NCBI RefSeq assembly: GCF_010894405.1
Contig: NZ_JAAIYA010000043.1
Span: forward strand, 1 to 64,000
Direction: 5' to 3'
Origin: Pyxidicoccus caerfyrddinensis
GTDB taxonomy: Bacteria; Myxococcota; Myxococcia; Myxococcales; Myxococcaceae
DNA: 64,000 nucleotides
Shown: one piece after another, positions 24,699 through 33,745 of the stretch
Layout of the letters: every line of letters starts with the position of its first letter
How positions within the stretch are numbered: position 1 is the stretch's first letter
Translations under genes and position numbers: made by a program
The notes under the pieces: model-generated
Databases searched by the model: none
What the model was told of the DNA's origin: nothing
The model's input: only the letters and a program-made list of their open reading frames with translations

Positions 24699-26378
24699 TT
24701 ACAGCGGCAGCTCCACCACGAAGGCCGCGCCGCCACCGGGCGCCTCCTCCACGCGGACGTGTCCGTGGTGCGCCTCGACAATCTGCCGGACGATGTAGAG
24801 CCCCAGCCCGAGGCCGCCCTTGTGCACGGCGTTGGGGTTCTGCGCGAAGCGCTCGAAGATGCGCTCGCGGTCCTTCTCCGCCACGCCCGGCCCGTTGTCC
24901 CTCACCACCAGCCGGACGGGGCCTTCCTCGTGTGCCAGCGTCAGGCGCACGGGACTGCCCGCGCCGTAGCGCAGCGCATTGGCCAGCAGGTTGCTCACCA
25001 CCTGCTCCATGCGCAGCCGGTCGAAGCGACCCCGCGCCGGCCCGTCCACCTGCGCGCTCAGTGTCACGCCCGCCTGCCGCGCCTCGTCCGCGAAGCGCGC
25101 CACGAGGTCCGACACCACCGCCGCCAGGTCCCCTTCCGTGAACTGGAAATCCAGCTTGCCCGTCTGGATGCGGCTGACGTCCAGCAGGTTGTCCACCAGC
25201 GCGCCCAGCCTGCGGAGCTGGCGCTCGGTGGTGTCCAGCTTCGCCACCACCTTCGGCGCGGCGAGCGGCTCCCCCGGCACCGTCTCCGCCATGCGCCGCA
25301 GCATCTGCAGCTGCAGGCGCAGCGAGGTCAGCGGCGTGCGCAGCTCGTGGCTGGCCAGGGACAGGAAGTCGTCGCGCGTGCGCACCGCCTCCTGCAGCGC
25401 CGTCTCCGCCTCCTTCAGCGCGGTGACGTCGAGGATGGCGCCGCGCACCACCACTACATGCCCCGCCGCGTCGCGCAGCGCCTTCGCGCGGCTGATGAGC
25501 CAGTGCCACGAGCCGTCCGGCCACCGGGTGCGGAAGGTGGAGGCATAGGCGTCCATGCTGCTGGAGAAGAGGGCGGCGACCTGGGACTCCACCTCGGGCC
25601 GGTCCTCCGGGTGGATGGAGGCGAGGAAGCGCTCGTGGGTCCACTCCGGCAGGGGCTCCGGGTAGCCGTAGAGCCGGTCATGCCCCTCGGAGCGGAACAC
25701 ATGGCCGGTGGCGAGGTTCGTCTCCCAGACGGCCATCTGCGCCGACTCCAGCGCCACCTGGAAGCGCTCGCCCATCTGGCGGAAGCGCTCCTCGGTGCGC
25801 GCCACCTCGGTCTCCGCCTGCTGGCGGCGGGTGATGTCGGCGGCCAGCACCCACGTCTCGTCGCCCACGGCGCGGACCGTCACCTCCAGCCACATGCGCG
25901 AGGGCAGCTCCGCGAGGAAGCGCCCGCCCTCGCGGGTGGTGAGGGCCGTCATCAGCCGCTCGTGCAGCACGGTGCCCGCCAGCTCGGGCCAGGCGCCCCA
26001 CGGCTCCTGCCCCCGCAGCTGGTCGGCGGGCTGGCCCATGAGCGCGGCGGCGCGTGCGTTCAGCTCGCGGATGCAGCCATGGGCGTCCAGGGAGATGAAC
26101 GCCTCCTCCATCATCTCCTGAAGCATGCACAGGCGTGCCTCGGGGGACAGGCCCGCCTCGTCGGCGGCAGCCGCGGGCAGGGAGGCGCGCTCGTTGGAGC
26201 GGCGCTCCTGTGACTTCACGGAGAGAGGCGGCACGGGACCCATGGATACCTTGAACGTCTCCCGCGTCACCGGGGGCGTCAAGACGTCGGCGGACTTCGC
26301 CTGTCCGGAGGCCGGGGGGGCGTCCGGTACCCCCCGTGTCGCCTGCTCGTGGGTGTCCCGGTGCCGCGAGTGTCCCAT
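24699..26378 (-). CDS. PAS-domain sensor histidine kinase
   Basis: A 559-residue soluble kinase. Two PAS domains lie at about 95-195 and 210-325; the second ends with a PAC-type SWHWLISRAKALRDAAGH segment. The HisKA domain has His344 in SHELRTPLTSL. The ATPase domain has the N box NLLANALRYG, DNGPGV, FERF and GLGLGLYIV. No membrane helix and no receiver domain, so its response regulator must be encoded elsewhere. The start at 26378 was taken because it lies 5 bases after the stop of the upstream gene; ATG at 26243 is an alternative that would shorten a disordered N-terminus. Confidence 0.93.
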   Translation of the reverse strand: MGHSRHRDTHEQATRGVPDAPPASGQAKSADVLTPPVTRETFKVSMGPVPPLSVKSQERRSNERASLPAAAADEAGLSPEARLCMLQEMMEEAFISLDAHGCIRELNARAAALMGQPADQLRGQEPWGAWPELAGTVLHERLMTALTTREGGRFLAELPSRMWLEVTVRAVGDETWVLAADITRRQQAETEVARTEERFRQMGERFQVALESAQMAVWETNLATGHVFRSEGHDRLYGYPEPLPEWTHERFLASIHPEDRPEVESQVAALFSSSMDAYASTFRTRWPDGSWHWLISRAKALRDAAGHVVVVRGAILDVTALKEAETALQEAVRTRDDFLSLASHELRTPLTSLRLQLQMLRRMAETVPGEPLAAPKVVAKLDTTERQLRRLGALVDNLLDVSRIQTGKLDFQFTEGDLAAVVSDLVARFADEARQAGVTLSAQVDGPARGRFDRLRMEQVVSNLLANALRYGAGSPVRLTLAHEEGPVRLVVRDNGPGVAEKDRERIFERFAQNPNAVHKGGLGLGLYIVRQIVEAHHGHVRVEEAPGGGAAFVVELPL

Positions 26379-26383
26379 TCGGG

Positions 26384-27643
26384 CTAGCCCCCCGAGGACG
26401 GCGCGGTGGGGTCCTCCAGGGGGCCCGGCATCATCCACAGCCCCTCCGGCTGGAGGTAGGCCGCGTCGAAGGCGTAGAGGATGCCCGTCCAGCGGTCCCA
26501 GAAGACGGCCCAGCTGTACTCCGTGGGCGGCGAGGTGAGTGGATTGCCGTCGCGGTCCGGCAGGCTGTACGCGTAGTCGGCGTAGTTCCACTCCACCGTG
26601 CCGAAGTCGGTGGTGAGCAGCGGGGTGAGCGCCTGGAGCAGCGCGGCCCGGGACACCTCGTCCGCGTGGGGCGGGGAGGGCGTGAAGACGGGCTGCGCCA
26701 TGTCGTGCTGCTCGCGCCAGGCGATGTAGTTGTTGCCCATGGCGATGAGCGCGTCGCGCCCGGCCGGCGTGGGCGCGAGGCGGGCCTCCTCGTACACCGC
26801 GAAGGCGGCCACCAGCAGGCTCTTCCAGTGCATGCCCGGGAAGAGGAGGTCGAACTCATACGGGCGCGGCGTGTCGTACGCGTGGGCCACCGCGAAGTCA
26901 TACGCCTGCCGCGACTCGGCCGGCACCGCGCCTGGCAGGGTGAACTCCGTCAGCACGCGCTCCGGCGTCACCGCGCCCGCACCCTGGCGCCAGTCGAGGT
27001 AGAGCCGCCCGGAGCCGCCGATGTCGCCGAAGATGGCCAGGTTGCCCTCGTGCAGCGTGCGCTCCAGCGTCACCACCACCCGCTCCGCCTTGTCCAGCGG
27101 CAGGAGGGCGGGCGCGCTCGAGTAGAGGGCGGCGAAGCGCGACGCGGTGGTGATGAGCGTGCGCGGGTCCGCCAGCGCGTCCCAGTTCATCGCCGTGGCG
27201 AGCGACGCGAGCGAGGCGGCCGCGTCGATGGGCACGCCGTACAGCACCAGCTGCAGGCCGAGCCGCTCCACGGAGAGCTCGAGGTCACCGGTGAGGCCCA
27301 CCCGCTGGAGCGCCCCCGGCACGGACAGCGAGGGCTGCCCGCGCGCGGCGTCGAGGATGCGCCGGGCAATGGCCGCGCCGAGCATGCCCTCACCGCCGGT
27401 GCGCGAGGCGTGTGGCGCGAAGACGTACCAGTTGGGACGGACGCTGCTGGTGCCACCGGGTTGGAGCGTCGGGTCCAGCACGCCTCCCATCTCATAGGCG
27501 AGCTGGATGTAGCCGTCGGTGATGCGGCGGTTGTCCTCCAGCGGTGTCGCGGCGCGTGCCCGGGACGGCAGGGTCAGCAGCACGGCGGTGAAGAGCAGCG
27601 CGGAGGACGCGCGGAGCGAACGACGAATCAGGGATGTGTGCAT
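26384..27643 (-). CDS. Secreted protein of unknown function
   Basis: A 419-residue protein with a Sec signal peptide (RRSLRASSALLFTAVLLTL, cleavage near ARA-AT). No lipobox. The mature part is mixed, with repeated aromatic patterns (NWYVFAPHASR, YEFDLLFPGMHWKSLL, WNYADYAYSLPD, WAVFWDRWTGILYAF). No enzyme motif is recognised. The PAS histidine kinase starts 5 bases after its stop, so they form an operon; a role in sensing or in the kinase's output is possible but inferred. Start at 27643 fits the signal peptide. Confidence 0.78.
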   Translation of the reverse strand: MHTSLIRRSLRASSALLFTAVLLTLPSRARAATPLEDNRRITDGYIQLAYEMGGVLDPTLQPGGTSSVRPNWYVFAPHASRTGGEGMLGAAIARRILDAARGQPSLSVPGALQRVGLTGDLELSVERLGLQLVLYGVPIDAAASLASLATAMNWDALADPRTLITTASRFAALYSSAPALLPLDKAERVVVTLERTLHEGNLAIFGDIGGSGRLYLDWRQGAGAVTPERVLTEFTLPGAVPAESRQAYDFAVAHAYDTPRPYEFDLLFPGMHWKSLLVAAFAVYEEARLAPTPAGRDALIAMGNNYIAWREQHDMAQPVFTPSPPHADEVSRAALLQALTPLLTTDFGTVEWNYADYAYSLPDRDGNPLTSPPTEYSWAVFWDRWTGILYAFDAAYLQPEGLWMMPGPLEDPTAPSSGG

Positions 27644-28027
27644 GGAAGACCGGGGGCTGCGGCGGGGTCTCAAGGAACTAGTCACTGTCCGGAATCTTCC
27701 AAGTCATTCGGCGGTGCGCCCCCGCGCATCTGTCCGGCGGAGGACCCTCGCGGGCACACCTTTCCGGACGCTCGCGTCCATCGCGCCGGAGCCAGGTGCC
27801 AGGACGGTCGAGCCGTGCCAGGCGCCCTCGTGTTCGTGGCGCAACGCCCGGCATGTCGCTGCTGGAATGGAAGCCCTGGCCTCCGGTGCTGGTCCGGTGC
27901 TCGAACGGGGGAAAGCTGGGTATCCCGCAACGAGGGGGTCATCGCGTTCCTGCCTGCTCCGGCCCGCCCCTTCGGATGGGGCAGAGCGCCTCGTCCGGTG
28001 TCCACGAAGACTCGTACGAGGAAGCGA
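27644..28027. other. Divergent intergenic region
   Basis: A 384-base gap between the secreted-protein gene (minus) and an NGLSF lipoprotein gene (plus). It should hold both promoters. No clear promoter, operator or RNA structure was found. Confidence 0.4.
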
Positions 28028-29044
28028 ATGACTCGCATTGGAATGCAGAAGTGGCGAGCAGGAGGGTGTCTGACGGTGCTGGTGCTCATCACCGGCTGCG
28101 GCCCGACGGAGGCGACCGTGGCGTCCGCACCGCCTGAGCTCACCGGGAGCACGGCCCAGGCGCTTCGGAGCGACAATGGCCTCTCCGTGAACGGGCTGTC
28201 GTTCAATGGCCTGTCGTTCAATGGCCTGTCGTTCAACGGCTTGTCGTTCAACGGGCTGTCGAGCAGCGCCTTCACGTCCTGGTTTCGCCAGGACCCGGCG
28301 CTCGCCAGCACGGTGATGCGCTACCTGGTCCGCTGCGCCGTGCCGGAGGGCCAGGTGCGCAGCTACGCGGCGGACGGCCAGACGTACAGCTGGCCCGGAG
28401 GGCTGGGGCTGGCGCCCGCGTGGGCGGCGGGTGCGGCGGCCACGCTGCGGGAGCAACAGGTGGTGTCCGCGTGCCTGGCCGCGCATGCCAACAAGTACAA
28501 CCAGCACGTGCCCATCTCCGTGCTGGGACTGCGGGCGGACGGGACGGCCATTCCCGTCTCGGAAGAGGAGGCGAAGCAGTACAAATGGAAGGAGTCCTGC
28601 TTCTTCGGCAACCTCTTCACCGGCGAGGGCGTCCACGTGGGCCGCGACAAGGACCGGCTCAGGTCGCGCGAGAGCTCGTCGCGGGCCTGCTCGGTGGCGG
28701 CCAGCCGGGGGGACAAGGAGGACGCGGTGGCGGAAGCGCTCGACGCGGGCGACACGTCCACGGACACCTCCGGCGACGACTCCGCCGAGGACCTCGAGCT
28801 CAACCGCCGCCGGTGCACGCCGCTCGTCTACGTCGGCCGGTGCGCGCTGCACTGCGAGCTGGACGAGTCGAAGTCCTTCTACACGTCCTGCACCTGGAAC
28901 GGGGTGAAGTACCCGGCCCTCACCACGCGGCTGGACAGGCGCAGCCTCTACAAGTGCGGTGACGGCATCTGCCAGCCCACCGAGTCCTGCGGGGAGAGGA
29001 ACGACTACCTCACCTGCAAGGACGACTGCGGCACCTGCGGCTGA
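28028..29044 (+). CDS. NGLSF-repeat, Cys-rich lipoprotein (copy 1)
   Basis: A 338-residue lipoprotein (lipobox ITGC, Cys24). Residues 50-78 are six near-identical NGLSF/V pentapeptides. A conserved domain follows (SWFRQDPALASTVMRYLVRC, then SACLAAHANKYN and SCFFGNLFTGEG), then an acidic insert (about 236-260) and a C-terminal cysteine motif CGDGICQPTESC...CGTC, common in myxobacterial surface proteins. Start at 28028 has GAGGAAG at good spacing. A paralogue sits tail-to-tail downstream. Function unknown; probably surface-exposed. Confidence 0.85.
   Translation: MTRIGMQKWRAGGCLTVLVLITGCGPTEATVASAPPELTGSTAQALRSDNGLSVNGLSFNGLSFNGLSFNGLSFNGLSSSAFTSWFRQDPALASTVMRYLVRCAVPEGQVRSYAADGQTYSWPGGLGLAPAWAAGAAATLREQQVVSACLAAHANKYNQHVPISVLGLRADGTAIPVSEEEAKQYKWKESCFFGNLFTGEGVHVGRDKDRLRSRESSSRACSVAASRGDKEDAVAEALDAGDTSTDTSGDDSAEDLELNRRRCTPLVYVGRCALHCELDESKSFYTSCTWNGVKYPALTTRLDRRSLYKCGDGICQPTESCGERNDYLTCKDDCGTCG
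28175..28261 (+). repeat. 15-bp tandem coding repeat (NGLSF units)
   Basis: Six in-frame 15-base units encoding NGLSF or a close variant. They differ mainly at third positions (AAC/AAT, GGC/GGG, CTG/TTG), so the peptide is being conserved rather than recently copied. Confidence 0.85.
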
Positions 29045-29054
29045 GCCCTCGCGG

Positions 29055-29077
29055 GGGCAGCGCCGCGGACGCTGCCC
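29055..29077. terminator. Hairpin between convergent lipoprotein genes
   Basis: Perfect 8-bp stem GGGCAGCG / CGCTGCCC with a 7-base loop, lying in the 48 bases between the two stop codons. It can act on both strands; there is no T-run. Confidence 0.6.
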
Positions 29078-29092
29078 TCCACCGCCCCCGAC

Positions 29093-30019
29093 TCAGGGGC
29101 AGGAACCACAGTCCAGGCCACAGTTGTCATAGCGGGTGGAGGTGCCACACCGCTCCGTGGCCTGGCACACGGCGTCGCCGCACGTATGGACATCCTCGAC
29201 TCGCAGCCGCGTGGTGAGGGGCCGGTGGTAGGTGACGCCGTTGTACGTGCACGACTCGAAGTAGAGCCCGCTGGAGTGCAGCGTGCAGTACGTCGCGCAG
29301 GCGCCCGCGTAGACCAGGGGCCCGCAGGAGGCAGCGGCCTCGCTGCCTCCGTTGAGCAGGGGGCCGCACGCGCGCGAGGTGCTCTCGGTGGGGCCCAGCG
29401 GCTCGCGCTCGGCGCCCACGAAGATGCCCTGTCCGGCGAAGAGGTTGCCGAAGAAGCAGGCCTCCCGCCGCGCGTGCGACGTGAGCTCCGCCGTCGAATA
29501 CGGGATGGCCGCGCCCGGCCCGTCCCGGCCCAGGACGGAGATGGACACCTCCTCACCGAGCCGGTTGGCGTGCGCGGCCAGGCACGCGGACACCGCCTGT
29601 TGCTCGTACAGCGTGGCCGTCTGTCCCGTGGCCCAGCCGGGCGCCAGCCCCAGCGCGCCGGACCACGTATACGACTGTCCCGTGGAGGGGTCCGTGTACG
29701 CGCGCGTCTGCCCTCCGGGGACGGCGCAGCGGACCACGTAGCGCATCACCTGGTTGGCCGTGGCCGGGTTCGACTGGAACCACGTGTTGAACGAGCCCGT
29801 GGTCAGGCCGTCGAACGAAAGGCCGTTGAAGGACAGGCCATTGAAGGACAGCCCGTTGAACGACAGGCCATTGAAGGACAGCCCGTTGAGGTCTTCCTGC
29901 GCCTGCTCGCGCCGCCCGAGCGACAGTGGCGCTTCCTCCTCCACGGGGCCGCAGCCCGCGACGAGCAGCAGCACCGGGATGAGTGCGCGACACTTCCGCT
30001 TCAACCGTCTTGCTTGCAT
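29093..30019 (-). CDS. NGLSF-repeat, Cys-rich lipoprotein (copy 2)
   Basis: A 308-residue paralogue of the convergent gene ending at 29044. It has lipobox LVAGC (Cys23) and six NGLSF-type units at 45-72. The conserved domain repeats the same landmarks (VMRYVVRCAVPGGQ, ACLAAHANRLG, ACFFGNLFAGQGIFVG), and the tail ends CGDAVCQATERC...CGSC. It lacks the acidic insert of copy 1. The inverted arrangement argues for an old inverted duplication. Function unknown. Confidence 0.85.
   Translation of the reverse strand: MQARRLKRKCRALIPVLLLVAGCGPVEEEAPLSLGRREQAQEDLNGLSFNGLSFNGLSFNGLSFNGLSFDGLTTGSFNTWFQSNPATANQVMRYVVRCAVPGGQTRAYTDPSTGQSYTWSGALGLAPGWATGQTATLYEQQAVSACLAAHANRLGEEVSISVLGRDGPGAAIPYSTAELTSHARREACFFGNLFAGQGIFVGAEREPLGPTESTSRACGPLLNGGSEAAASCGPLVYAGACATYCTLHSSGLYFESCTYNGVTYHRPLTTRLRVEDVHTCGDAVCQATERCGTSTRYDNCGLDCGSCP
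29804..29887 (-). repeat. 15-bp tandem coding repeat (NGLSF units) in copy 2
   Basis: Six in-frame units, the last one reading DGL. Together with 28175-28261 it gives two similar repeat blocks in inverted orientation about 1.6 kb apart, a possible substrate for inversion of the segment between them. Confidence 0.8.
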
Positions 30020-30494
30020 CGGCTCCTCGGTCTCCAGGAATCACCGGACGGCTCACGCGGAGCCGCTCCGTGAAGGCCACCCCGGGAGCACGTGCGCGGT
30101 GTTGGTGGCCTCCTGTGCGGGAAAGTTGCACCTGTATTGAGCGCGCGGAAGCTGGGGGGCCCTGTGGGTCTACGTGCTCGTCCACATTCGGGGCGTGGGC
30201 ACGGCGACCGGAGTGTGCGGATTCCTCGCGCAGGAGAAGTGCCGCGCGCACGGGTGCCACGCGACTCGCGGTGCGCGGCCGTGGACATCGGCTCCTGGCA
30301 TCGCGGGGCAGTTGGCGCGTGACGTGGTGGACGCTGCTTCATGCATCCGTCCGTTGCAGGATGCTGGCTTCGTTGGCGCCGCGCGCATGCGGACGTCACG
30401 GATGGGCGGCGTGGGGGACGCGTGATGAGATCCATCTCCAGGTGACGGACACGGCCGTCCCGGGGGTCCCCGACTGGCGCAGCGGGAGAGGGCG
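30020..30494. other. Divergent intergenic region
   Basis: A 475-base gap between the second NGLSF lipoprotein (minus) and the cyclase gene (plus). Short readings here have no ribosome sites or recognisable composition and were not called. No clear promoter or RNA gene was seen. Confidence 0.4.
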
Positions 30495-33400
30495 ATGGGA
30501 GATGTCTTGCGAAGGCTGACTCTTCCACCGACGGGCCCGCTGCGAGCCCTGCCCGGACGCGAGCCATCCACCCCGGCCACGCCTCCCGAGGGCACGGTGG
30601 CGCTGGTCTTCACCGACGTGCAGGGCTCCACGCGGCTGTGGGAGCGGTGTGATGCGAGCATGCGCGCCGCGCTGGAGGTGCATGACCAGGTGCTGCGCAT
30701 GCTGCTCGCGGGCACCGGCGGCTACGAGGTGAAGACGCAGGGCGACTCCTTCATGGTGGCGTTCCCCTCGGTGCTGGAGGCGCTGCGCTGGTGCCTGGAG
30801 GCGCAGGAGGCGCTCTTGCGCGCGCCCTGGCCGGCGGACCTGCTCGCGCATCCAGAGGCGGCGGAGGAGCAGGGCCCGCGCGGGACGCTGCACCGCGGGC
30901 TGCGCGTGCGCATGGGCGTCCACGTGGGCGAGCCCGAGTGCCGCATGAACGAGCAGACGGGGCGCATGGACTACCTGGGCCGCATGGTGAACGTGGCGGC
31001 GCGGGTGACGTCGGCGGGCCATGGCGGGCAGGTGCTGGTGAGCGGCGGCGCGTGGGCGCAGGTGGCGCCGGCGGTGGAGTCGCTGGGCCGGCCCGCGGTG
31101 CGCCCGCTGGGGGCGTTCCGCCTGAAGGGCATCGACGACGCGGTGGCGCTGGTGGAGGTGCTGCCGGCGTCGCTGTCGGACCGGCGCTTCGGCGCGCCCC
31201 GGGCGCCGCGCGACAGGCAGGGCAACGTGCCCGTGGCGCGCGAGGGGCTGGTGGGCCGGAGCGCGGAGCTGGCGACGCTGCGGCGCTGGCTCGCGGAGGG
31301 CGTGCGGCTCGTCACCGTGCTGGGCCCGGGCGGCATGGGCAAGACGCGGCTGGCCTCGCACTTCGGCGCGCTGGAGCTGGAGTCGGGCGCGTGGGAGGGC
31401 GGCGTCTGGCTGTGCGAGCTGGCGGAGGCGCAGTCGGAGGACGCGCTCTGCCACGCCGTGGGCCAGGCGCTGGGCGTGGCGCTGCGGCGGGACGGTGACC
31501 CCACCGGGCCGGTGGAGCGGCTGGGCCGCGTGCTGGACGACTGCGGGGACGTGCTGGTCATCCTCGACAACCTGGAGCAGGCGGTGCGGCACGTGCCGGC
31601 CACGCTGGGGCGCTGGATGGCGCTGGCCCCGCGCGCGCGCTTCGTCACCACCTCGCGCGAGTCGCTGCGCCTGCCCGGCGAGCGCCTGCTGGATTTGACG
31701 CCGCTGGCGGTGCCGGACGTGGGGGCGTCGCGGCTGGAGGAGATTTCGCGCTCGGACGCGGTGCGCCTGTTCGTGCAGCGGGCGCGCGAGGCGCGGGCCG
31801 ACTTCGAGCTGACGGCGGAGGAGGCGCCCCGCGTCGCGGACATCGTGCGCCAACTGGACGGAATCGCCCTGGCGCTGGAGCTGGCGGCGGCGCGCATGGG
31901 GCTGTTGAGCGTGAGCCAGCTGCGCGAGCGGCTGTCGCGCCGCTTCGAGCTCTTGCGCGGGGGACGGCGGGACGCCAGCGCGCGGCAGGCCACGCTGCGC
32001 GGCGCCATCGACTGGTCCTGGAACCTGCTGGAGCCCGCCGAGCAGACGGCCCTGGCGCGCTGCTCGGTGTTCAGCGGCGGCTTCACCCTGGAGGCGGCGG
32101 AGGCGGTGCTGGGGCTCCCGGAGGACGCGCCGGCCTGGGAGGTGCTCGAGTCGCTTCGCGCCAAGTCGCTGCTGCGGGTGCTGGAGCCGGAGGACCCGGG
32201 TGGGGAGCCGCGCCTGGGGCAGTACGAGAGCATCCGCCAGTACGCGGCGGCGAAGCTGCCCGAGGTGGGCGGGGCGGAGGCGCTCGCGGAGCGGCACGCG
32301 GACTGGTACCTCGCGCTGGCGCGGGGGCTGCGCGCGCGGGTGCGCAGCCCCGGTGGCGCGGCGGCGCTGCGGCAGCTGGCGCAGGAGCGGGAAAATCTAT
32401 TGGCCGCCTGTGACAACGCGCTGCGCGTGCAGCCCGCCACGGCGGGCTCGGTGGAGCGCGCGCTGGAGGCGCTGGTGGCGCTGGAGCCGGAAGTCGTCAC
32501 GCGCGGGCCGGTGAGCCTGCTGCTGGCGCGGCTGGACCAGGCGCTCGCGAAGGCCTGCGCCGTCCCGGCCTCGCCGCTGCTGGGGGCCGAGGCGCTGGCG
32601 GCGCGCGGCCGGGTGCTGCTGGAGTCGGGGAGCCTGGAGCTGGCGCGGAACGACCTGGAGGCGGCCCGCACCGCGCTGCGGGCGCTGGGGGCGGTGGCGG
32701 GGGAGAAGCGCGTGCTGGTGGACCTGTCCATCGTCGCGCGCCACGAGGGAGAGGTGCCACGCGCGTGGGCGCTGGTGCGCGAGGCGCTGCGCCTGCCGTC
32801 GGGAGAGGACCGCTGGCTGGAGGCGTACGCGGTGGGCAACCTGGGGCTCGTGGAGCAGGCGCGCTGTGGTGCGGAGGCGGCCATTCCCCACCTGCGCGCC
32901 GCGCAGAACCTGTTCCGCGAAGTGGGGGACGTGACGTTCGAGGTGGGCTTCCTCACCAACTGCGCGGTGGCCATCGGCGAGGTGGGGCGCACGCGCGAGG
33001 CGCTGGCGCTGCTGGAGGAGGCAATGACTCGCGCGGCCAGCGTGGGAGACCGGGCGGGCGTCGCCGTGGCGCGCCTCAACCTGGGCTGCTTCCTGCTGGA
33101 GGACGGCCGGGCGCTGGACGCGCGCGAGCACCTGCTGGCGGCGGGGCGCATGGGCCGGCAGCTGGGCCAGCGGCTCCTGGAGGGCACGGCGCTGGGCGAG
33201 CTGGGGCGCGCGGAGGCGGCGCTGGGCTCGTTCGAGGATGCGTGGGCGCGGCTGTCGGAGGCGGTGTCCGGCCTGGGCCGGGTGTCTCGAGGGCAGGCGC
33301 TGCGCTTCGCCATCCACCGGGCCGCGGTGGAGGCCTTCCTGGGCGACGCGGCGGCCGCGGAGGCGAGCTTCGTGGTGCTGGATGGCGCCCCCGAGCTCCA

Positions 33401-33653
33401 TGAGGACCCGGTGCTGCGGGAGCTGACCTCACTGCTGCGGGGCGCGGTGGACGTGGCCGATGCGAGGGCCACGCCGGAGGACCCGGAGCGGGTGCGGCTG
33501 GCCCGTGAGGCGGTGCGCCGCCGCATCGAGCGGGCGCGCTGCGCTCCCGCGGAGGCGGCCTCGTCCGACCTGCGCGGCGCGCTGCGCTTCCTGGAGGACG
33601 CGCTGCGCACGTCCCGCACGGGGCGGGAGCCGGGCCCGCCCGCCTCGGCCTGA
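30495..33653 (+). CDS. Class III adenylate cyclase fused to STAND ATPase and TPRs
   Basis: A 1052-residue cytoplasmic protein. The N-terminal cyclase domain has the metal aspartates D41 (VFTDVQGSTRLWE) and D84 (QGDSF), the adenine-specifying pair K80 and D159, and N166/R170 (VNVAAR), so it looks catalytically complete and ATP-specific. An NB-ARC-like ATPase follows (Walker A GPGGMGKT near 277-284, LVILDNLEQ, FVTTSRESLRL). The C-terminal 450 residues are TPR-like helical repeats. Such proteins couple ligand or protein sensing to cAMP output. Start at 30495 with GAGAGGG. It stands alone. Confidence 0.93.
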   Translation: MGDVLRRLTLPPTGPLRALPGREPSTPATPPEGTVALVFTDVQGSTRLWERCDASMRAALEVHDQVLRMLLAGTGGYEVKTQGDSFMVAFPSVLEALRWCLEAQEALLRAPWPADLLAHPEAAEEQGPRGTLHRGLRVRMGVHVGEPECRMNEQTGRMDYLGRMVNVAARVTSAGHGGQVLVSGGAWAQVAPAVESLGRPAVRPLGAFRLKGIDDAVALVEVLPASLSDRRFGAPRAPRDRQGNVPVAREGLVGRSAELATLRRWLAEGVRLVTVLGPGGMGKTRLASHFGALELESGAWEGGVWLCELAEAQSEDALCHAVGQALGVALRRDGDPTGPVERLGRVLDDCGDVLVILDNLEQAVRHVPATLGRWMALAPRARFVTTSRESLRLPGERLLDLTPLAVPDVGASRLEEISRSDAVRLFVQRAREARADFELTAEEAPRVADIVRQLDGIALALELAAARMGLLSVSQLRERLSRRFELLRGGRRDASARQATLRGAIDWSWNLLEPAEQTALARCSVFSGGFTLEAAEAVLGLPEDAPAWEVLESLRAKSLLRVLEPEDPGGEPRLGQYESIRQYAAAKLPEVGGAEALAERHADWYLALARGLRARVRSPGGAAALRQLAQERENLLAACDNALRVQPATAGSVERALEALVALEPEVVTRGPVSLLLARLDQALAKACAVPASPLLGAEALAARGRVLLESGSLELARNDLEAARTALRALGAVAGEKRVLVDLSIVARHEGEVPRAWALVREALRLPSGEDRWLEAYAVGNLGLVEQARCGAEAAIPHLRAAQNLFREVGDVTFEVGFLTNCAVAIGEVGRTREALALLEEAMTRAASVGDRAGVAVARLNLGCFLLEDGRALDAREHLLAAGRMGRQLGQRLLEGTALGELGRAEAALGSFEDAWARLSEAVSGLGRVSRGQALRFAIHRAAVEAFLGDAAAAEASFVVLDGAPELHEDPVLRELTSLLRGAVDVADARATPEDPERVRLAREAVRRRIERARCAPAEAASSDLRGALRFLEDALRTSRTGREPGPPASA

Positions 33654-33745
33654 GCGCTGCCGCCGGGCTCCTCTCACGGAGTCCGGACAGCCGGGCGTGG
33701 GCGTGCGGACCGGCCGCGCCCGCCCGGGCGTGTTAAGCACGGCGC

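Noticed and set aside
28175..28261. CRISPR array
   Set aside because: The 15-base units have no spacers and encode the NGLSF peptide in frame.
30170..30494. Short open frames between the NGLSF lipoprotein and the cyclase gene
   Set aside because: No ribosome sites, no recognisable domains, and composition like non-coding GC-rich DNA.
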